Below, one piece after another: positions 57,843 to 64,000 of a DNA stretch of 64,000 bases (position 1 is the first letter of the stretch; each line of letters opens with the position of its first letter). Both the position numbers and the translations under genes were made by a program. The notes under the pieces were generated by a model. It worked only from the letters and a program-made list of their open reading frames with translations. It made no database searches and was not told where the DNA came from. The DNA is from Helianthus annuus. Taxonomy: Eukaryota > Streptophyta > Magnoliopsida > Asterales > Asteraceae. The stretch lies in contig NC_035443.2 of assembly GCF_002127325.2 (NCBI RefSeq), positions 32,601,930-32,665,929 on the forward strand, read 5' to 3'.

Positions 57843-57860
57843 TCCCCGGCAACGGCGCCA
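57843..57860 (-). other. Athila-like PBS (tRNA-Asp)
   Basis: Minus strand TGGCGCCGTTGCCGGGGA, a full 18-base match to the tRNA-Asp 3' end as I know it, six bases from the LTR. Confidence 0.88.
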
Positions 57861-57866
57861 AAAACT

Positions 57867-59748
57867 TGATGCGTGTTAGTGTGTATATGTTTTAGGTGTA
57901 TATTTTAAGCCCTTTTACACTTTTTAGCCAAGTTTTAAATTTATAAAACATGATATTTACTAACACTAAACACATATATGGGCAAGTGCACCCATCGTGG
58001 ACGTAGTATAGTGTTGGTAAGATACCGAGGTCGTCCAAGGACATAAGAGATTTTAGTACCGGTTTATCCTCAACGTCTAATCAAATCAAAATGTTAGAAA
58101 AAGGTTTTTAAACTAGAAAAAATAAAACTAACTAAAATGCTGAAAATAAAATAAAAGTAAAAACAGATAGACAAGATGAATCACTTGGATCCGACTCGTG
58201 TGTAGTGTAACCTTTGATTATTTCCGCACTTTTGCACTTTTTTAAGAGATTATCTTAGTTATTGTAGTAGGCCCCTCTTTTGAAGGCGACGTTACCCTCA
58301 ACCCAGTAGTTTGAGTCAGCAAGGATACAATCCTAAAGGGTCGGATTATTGAAAGATAATTAATTAAGTTATTAATGCATAATGTGGTAGGCTCCTCTTT
58401 TGAAGGCGACGTTACCCTGGGCTAAGTAGTCTGAGTCAGCAAGTATACAGTCCTAAGTAGCCGGGTTAAAGTTTTAATAGTAGTTTAACTTATGAGGTGG
58501 TCAAAGAGTTTGGACCCCCGCCATCCAATACCGTTGGGTATTGAAGGAGGTCCTACTAAATTTGACCCAGGTCCTTTGCAGGATCTATACACCGAACAAT
58601 GGTAAGACTCTTACCAAACCGTTCCCTTAACCCCCGACCAGGTAGCTAACATACCTCCACATAGACCGTGGAGATATGAATGGTGAAAATCTTTTATTTT
58701 ATATAGACAGTAAAATAATGCCAAGACACCATGGACAAACGATAAGGAAAAATCACCTTCAACATAAGAAACTAGTTATTAAAGTCATTAATACAAAACC
58801 AATTAAAAAGTGCAAAAGATTAAAAATAAAAAGTATTACACTAAACACTTGTCTTCACCAAGTGATGTAAGAGACTTAGGCAAACATGGCCTTTGATTGT
58901 CAAGAACTCTTACGATCAATCTTGGATCCCGAGACGACTCACACACTCTATGATGGACAATGGATGATGGTGGTGGATGATGGTGTTGTGATGGTGGGTG
59001 AAGTGTGAGAGAGGTGGTGTGCCAAGGGATGCCTTTGAAGTGAACCATGCACCCCTATTTATAGCCTGTACAGAAGCCTGGACACGGCCCCGTGTCCGCT
59101 GGACACGGCCCCATGTCCACCCTTTTCTCTTCCTTCATTAATTGCAGTTTGTCTGCATTAGTTGACCACGCCCCCGTGTCCGCTGAGCACGACCCCGTGT
59201 GCAGAAGCATATCTGTACTATCAAGATTTTCCTGGATTCTGCGAATCTTATAGTTGACCACGGCCCCATATCCGCTGAGCACGACCCCGTGGTGGGCGAT
59301 GGAAGCTTCTACAACTTTGTCTTTTCTGCAGACACCTGAACACGCCCCCATGTCCGCTGGGCACGGGGCCGTGTCCGCTGGGCACGCCCCGTGTTGAGCT
59401 GGGCACGCCCCGTGTTGAGTTGGGCACGCCCCATGTTGAGCTGGGCACGCCCCGTGTTGAGCTGGGCACAGCCCCATGCTCAGCTGGGCACAGCCCAATG
59501 CTCAGCTTTCTTCTTGCTTTTGCTTTGGGAGATGCTGTCGAGGGGTCAGGCATGCCACGTTTCTTCCCTTTCTTTGTATTTATGTTGGTTTTGGCTGTAT
59601 ATTGGTTCCTTTTGTTCATTTAAGCTCATTTAACCCTGAAAATACAAAAGGAAGACAAAAACACACTCTTTCCAACATTAGTACTAAAAAAAGGTTTAGT
59701 TTTATGCCTCATTTGATGTAATTTATATGTTGCATTTTACACACATCA
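57867..59748 (-). repeat. Athila-like 5' LTR (1882 bp)
   Basis: Longer than the 3' LTR mainly through more 21-bp units (about seven, 59355-59515) and an extra GGACACGGCCCCATGTCC block near 59098. A sense open frame with PAQHGAC heptads lies at 59498-59055. Confidence 0.88.
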
Positions 59749-59753
59749 AAGAA

Positions 59754-62517
59754 CACTAAGAATCAAGAGAATGAAGCATGAACATAAGCTTAAATCATGA
59801 AGAAATCATGTTGTTTATGTGTTGTTATACTTGTTGATTGTTTTTTACTTATGTAAATGATGTAGATCATCATATGATCTTGCTAGATCATGATTAAAAA
59901 CATAATCTAGCAAGATGAGAGGATGAAAATGTTAGAGATTAATAGATCATCCTCATGAAAGACATGAACTTGAAAGAATATATTGTTTTCTTGTAAAATG
60001 ATGATTAAAATGAGATGTAAGTCTTGTAGATCTAAAATTTCAAGGATGATTTTTCAAGAAACCAAGTTAAAAATACAAGTTTTACTTAATCTTGGTTCTT
60101 AAATATGTAAACCTCATTTTTGGTGGTTAATAAAGTGTAGAAGCACATATGTGACAAGAAAAATCCGTGAAGAAACATTTATAGAAAATATGCTTATGAG
60201 TTGTACAGAACTAACTTCTCTAAAAATGATGATTTTAAAGAATCAACCACATTTTAAAGGGTAACAAGACTTACTAAATACTCTAGTAAGTTACTACAAA
60301 TCTTTGTAAATTTTCAAGTTCATGAAGTGGTAGTTTATGCTTGTTTTTGGCAAAATTGGTAAGTGTAGATTGTTTATTATTGATTGTTGATTGATTGTAT
60401 TCATTTACAAAAGAAAATGATATGTCTTCAAGGTATGGAAACCTCCACTTTTAGGGGAAACTCTGGCAAAATTTTTCTAAAAATTAAACACTTAGAAAAA
60501 TATTTTTAAACGAATAATTACATGTGTATTTTAAACCATGAATTTTTACATAAAGTTTGCCATAATTTTTGTTACAAAAGTTACAATATTGGAGGTTGGT
60601 TTTTATAAATAAAAGTGACTAAATATGTATTAAGGAAATATATATTTAGAAGGCACCATGTATGTGATTATTTGCATATTATGTGTATTAGTTATATTAT
60701 TTTGGATTTGAAACAATATAACTCATCAGAATGCCAAGAAATTACAATCCAAAATATTACCAAAATTCCAAGGAATAAATATACAAAGAATACCCAAAAT
60801 TATTGGTGGAACCGAACAAAGGAATATAACTTACAAAATATTTCGGAAAATTTATTCACAAGTACATTTTGGAAAACAATATTTTGGACACCAAGTGAAT
60901 GAAAATGTGGTTTTCACAAATTATTACAAATTTATATCATATTTTTGACGAGGAGAAAATATATTATTTTTTGGCAAATAAAAATATATATATATATTTT
61001 CTTGGAATTATTAGAAGGTATATTATTTTTGGAAGAAATATGTATTTTCTCAAATAAACATGAAATATATTATTTTTGGAGAAAAAGAAGTTTTTTTTAT
61101 ATTTTCCAAGTTAAACTTGAAAATATATTATTTTTGGAACTTATATGAAAATACAAATATTTTTGCCAAAAGAAAATTATAAATAATTTTTTTCAGTAAT
61201 ATTTCTTAAAATATATATTTTGGAAATATATATTGATGAATTTCTATTAAAGATATTATTCCGGAAAAAAATATACAAAATTAAGTATAAGGATACTTAA
61301 TAATTCCAAGAAATATGTATTTTCGTACGTATAAATATACACCGAAATACGACACCAATACATGGCAAAAATATATGAGTACAAGAATACGAATACAAAT
61401 ACACCCATCCTTGGGAAGGATACACATGAATAAATACTTGAAAAGTAACAAGTTAAAATATATTATTTTAACTATTATTCCAAAATTCAATAAATATAAT
61501 TTAAGTTGGAATAATATTAAAGACACACTGAAACGTAACTCAAAGACACTAATGAATACTAAGTCAAGGCACGACCCACTCGTCTAATGAACCGTAGTAC
61601 GCATGTAGGTAGTCGTGCGTTCTAGAGGAAGCTTTGAGTTACATTGGATACGAAGAACGCAAAACTGTGAGTTCATATCCCCCTTTTCTTTTAACTGTTT
61701 TCAGTTTTATAACTTCGGGGGTGAAGTACATGTTACAAACTGTTTACATATGATTACGTTTGGTATGGTTAGCTAAGGAAAGGTACTGCTTGATCATGTG
61801 AGTGGTGGGTATAATGCTTAAGACCATTAATACTCTTTGTAGGACCGAGGGACATGAGTGATAGATCTATTTGGGTGTAGCGAGCCCCACCCATGCGCCC
61901 GCCGAGTGGACCATGTGGTGACTATGTCTTATTACCGGAGACAAAATCTGCTAGGTTTGAGCCTTCCTGCATCACGTCACATATATTAATGTATTAGCTA
62001 CACATTAATTGATCTGTTTCCTTGTTGCTTCATACTAGTTTACAAAGTACATACATACATACATACTTACAAATGTTTCCAAGGTTTATTCGTGCACACA
62101 TACTAAACACATGAACTCGCTCAACTTTTGTTGATGTTTTCAAACTACATATATTTCAGGAAGTTGATTGTGGATCTGGAGGGTGTTCAAGATTGCAAGT
62201 TGTGTTTTTAATAAAAGATGTCATCCAGTACTGAAGGGTTTGAATTATGTGTTTTATCCTTGATAGAATACATGGTTCAAAGGCTCGCTTTTATTAGTGT
62301 CTTTTGTGAAGTCAAGTATGGATCTTTAAGCTTTGGTTGTTATGTGATCTAAACTTGAAGTCTTAGTTTGATGTTAAACAATGACGGTTGTATTATTTTG
62401 AAAACTATCTATGGATGAACATCTTGGTTGTATCATATAGTTGTTTGTTATGGTTGAATGCAATGATATTAAGCAAGTCACACCAAATCACGCTTCCGCA
62501 AAAGTCAGGGTGTGACA
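59754..62517 (+). repeat. Gypsy 5' LTR, second part
   Basis: AT-rich, no genes. 60615-61590 is an ATATTTTTGGAA-rich stretch. The end (61570-62517) is the LTR 3' part, with a CATA microsatellite near 62050. Confidence 0.7.
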
Positions 62518-62520
62518 GTT

Positions 62521-62532
62521 TGGTATCAGAGC
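62521..62532 (+). other. Gypsy primer-binding site
   Basis: TGGTATCAGAGC, initiator-Met tRNA type, three bases after the LTR. Confidence 0.9.
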
Positions 62533-62876
62533 TTCGATTGTAGCGAACTTGGATTCCTTCTCGAGTCTAGACTACAATCATTAGGGCTCTCACGAAAATA
62601 TGTTACAACATGTTTTCATTGCATACACAAAACGCCCAGATCCAGGGAAACAAACATTTTTACAAAAGGAAAGACAAGAAACACGATTGCAAGGTTTACG
62701 TTTGTGGTTTAGTCCGGGAGACTAGGTGGTTTAGTCTGGGAGACTAAGGAAGGATAGAAAGGATTTGTGAGGAATAACAAGGATACATGATTTCATGATA
62801 CATTATCTTTAATTGCATGCTAAGTAGTATTAGTTGATATATGTGCATATGTCATTATTGTTATGTTATCGGCATT

Positions 62877-64000
62877 ATGCCTTCTTCAGAGAGCGAATTA
62901 CCAGATGTTGACGACCCTATGGCCCTCGTCTCTGATAGCGAGAGTGCACCCGAGCCGGAGATACCTACATCCGACACTGGGAGAGACCCAGACATGATAT
63001 CTGACGACAAGGACGACTTCCAACCATTCGCGTTGCCTGACTTTGGAGATGACTTACCGCTTACTGATGGTATTCCAGACGAGGATCCTTTTGTTGTTCC
63101 TACTCCAGTCCATGATCATCTCATCATTGGGCATCCTGATGATGAGCACATCGTGGCTCCGATCCTCGATCTTGCTCCTCTTGTGGCTATTCCGCCTGGG
63201 GATTGGCCTTTTGATGATCTGTTTGATGATGACATTGATTTGTTTGTTGATGGTCCTCCTGATGATGTCCATGATGATGGAAAGTTAGACGAGGACGTTG
63301 TTGCTATTCCACTTCTTGAGATCCCTGTTATTGAGTTATCCTCTGATTCTAGTTTGCACTCTGTCTTAGATTCCTTTGAGTCTGTGACATCTTCTGCTTT
63401 GCAGGCAGTTGGATTACGACACTATGCCACTGATTCTGATGATGATAAAGCCATGTCAGCCGCACCATCCCCTCCACACGCTCCCGAGCTTGATCTTGAG
63501 CTAGACTTTGTTCCTGATGATTAGCCCGATGTTGTACCTGCTGATCTTGAGCCCTTGCTTGATCATGACCCTATTCCATTTGGCTTACCTGATATAGCAC
63601 CCCTCATACCTGATCCAGTTCCTACACCCATTGACCCTCCTGTATTTGAGCCATTCATTCCTCCGCCTGCACCCGCACCCGCTGATGTTGCTCCTTTTCA
63701 TCCTGTGGAGTCTGATGTTCATCGTGTTGATTTACCTATCGTTTACTTGCAGGACATACCCGCACCCCGTCCAGGGGAAGGTACTTCAGGCCAGCAACCT
63801 AGTCATGACCCTCATGTTTCAGCAGCTTTTCCACATATCCCTCAGTCTGCACCCTTTGCTCCTTTTACTTTTTCACCACTCGATGAGCCATTTCGATGGT
63901 CCCCACCGTATTCCATGCCGATTTCAGACCCCTATCATTCTTCACATCATGGAGGCTACACACGGGATGAGTTGCTCCTGTCACTTCAACTACAGTTTGA
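62877..64000 (+). pseudogene. Gypsy gag leader, acidic/proline-rich, one stop
   Basis: ATG at 62877 (MPSSESELPDVDDPMALV). Highly acidic and Pro-rich (DWPFDDLFDDDIDLFVDG). It is interrupted by TAG at 63522-63524, after which the same frame stays open to the window end (DLPIVYLQDIPAPRPGEG, GGYTRDELLLSLQLQF). The gag core and pol lie outside. The leader resembles long N-terminal extensions I recall from Asteraceae gypsy elements. Its role is unknown. The single TAG suggests a recent nonsense mutation. Confidence 0.7.

Larger units (their letters stand above)
52624..59748 (-). mobile_element. Athila-like non-autonomous LTR retrotransposon (7125 bp)
   Basis: LTRs at 52624-54419 and 57867-59748 (TGATGCGTGT...ACACATCA) with a perfect AAGAA duplication (52619-52623, 59749-59753). 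The PBS (TGGCGCCGTTGCCGGGGA on the minus strand, 57843-57860) matches tRNA-Asp, as in Athila. Internally there is only a Tyr/Glu repeat ORF and a degenerate protease; no RT, integrase or RNase H is visible in 54420-56100. It must depend on another element for mobility. The LTRs differ by tens of changes and by repeat copy number, so it is older than the gypsy at 19103. Confidence 0.88.
51412..64000 (+). mobile_element. Ty3/gypsy element with about 4-kb LTR, 5' part
   Basis: The 5' LTR is 51412-52623 plus 59754-62517 (about 3.97 kb without the nested element). It begins TGTGACAACTGTC and ends GGGTGTGACA, followed by GTT and the PBS at 62521. Its start lies two bases from the start codon of the older ORF at 51409. 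The internal region runs off the window after the gag leader. It has the same LTR ends and PBS spacing as the gypsy at 19103 but different LTR sequence. Confidence 0.8.

Noticed and set aside
60615..61590. Several 67-95 codon frames
   Set aside because: Lys/Ile/Tyr-rich frames expected by chance in very AT-rich LTR DNA.

Overview
This is a eukaryotic nuclear window, almost certainly from a flowering plant. It has spliced exons with GT-AG introns, plant-type LTR retrotransposons (Ty1/copia, Ty3/gypsy chromovirus, Athila-like), Helitrons, hAT elements and MITEs, and a plant-specific NO VEIN-like gene. The repeat families (an ARID-domain retroelement, gypsy LTRs beginning and ending TGTGACA, an acidic gag leader, and the CACGGCCCCGTG-rich Athila-like element) remind me of Asteraceae genomes. 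That placement is from memory and is only moderately sure. Apart from one gene wreck, the window is nested mobile DNA. I see no tRNA or rRNA gene, no CRISPR array and nothing bacterial.

Layout. 1-3003: 5' half of a decayed gypsy element on the minus strand, with a three-unit TATA-bearing tandem repeat upstream of gag. 3004-6597: spacer with a hAT element (3847-4842) and a MITE (6183-6540). 6598-38292: one minus-strand NO VEIN-like gene (GHKL ATPase core plus NOV_C domain at the C-terminus) whose exons can be followed over 30 kb. It is broken by four exonic insertions: a copia element (8680-13426), an ARID-carrying LTR element with a nested 10.25-kb gypsy element (16901-30172), a hAT element (30785-31735) and a solo LTR (34107-35049). 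It also has frameshifts and a roughly 320-bp exon duplication flanking the ARID element. Its introns hold Helitron ends, MITEs and tandem repeats. 38293-49090: AT-rich DNA with a chain of non-autonomous Helitrons, MITEs inside them and a C-rich/G-rich inverted repeat. 49097-51409: the 3' ORF of a copia-like element, decayed. 51412-64000: a gypsy element in plus orientation with a roughly 4-kb 5' LTR, split by a 7.1-kb Athila-like non-autonomous element (52624-59748). Its internal region (PBS and acidic gag leader) runs off the window end.

How the parts relate. Target-site duplications order the insertions. The young gypsy element (TSD TTAAG) sits inside the ARID element, and a Tourist-like MITE (TSD TTA) sits in the ARID 3' LTR only. 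The ARID element sits in the NOV-like exon. The Athila-like element (TSD AAGAA) sits inside the outer gypsy LTR, which itself landed at the start of the older copia-like ORF. The most unusual object is the small LTR element at 16901-30172. It has no reverse transcriptase, and its single ORF begins inside the LTR, runs through the primer-binding site, and encodes a CCHC knuckle, a degenerate copia-type protease segment and an ARID DNA-binding domain.
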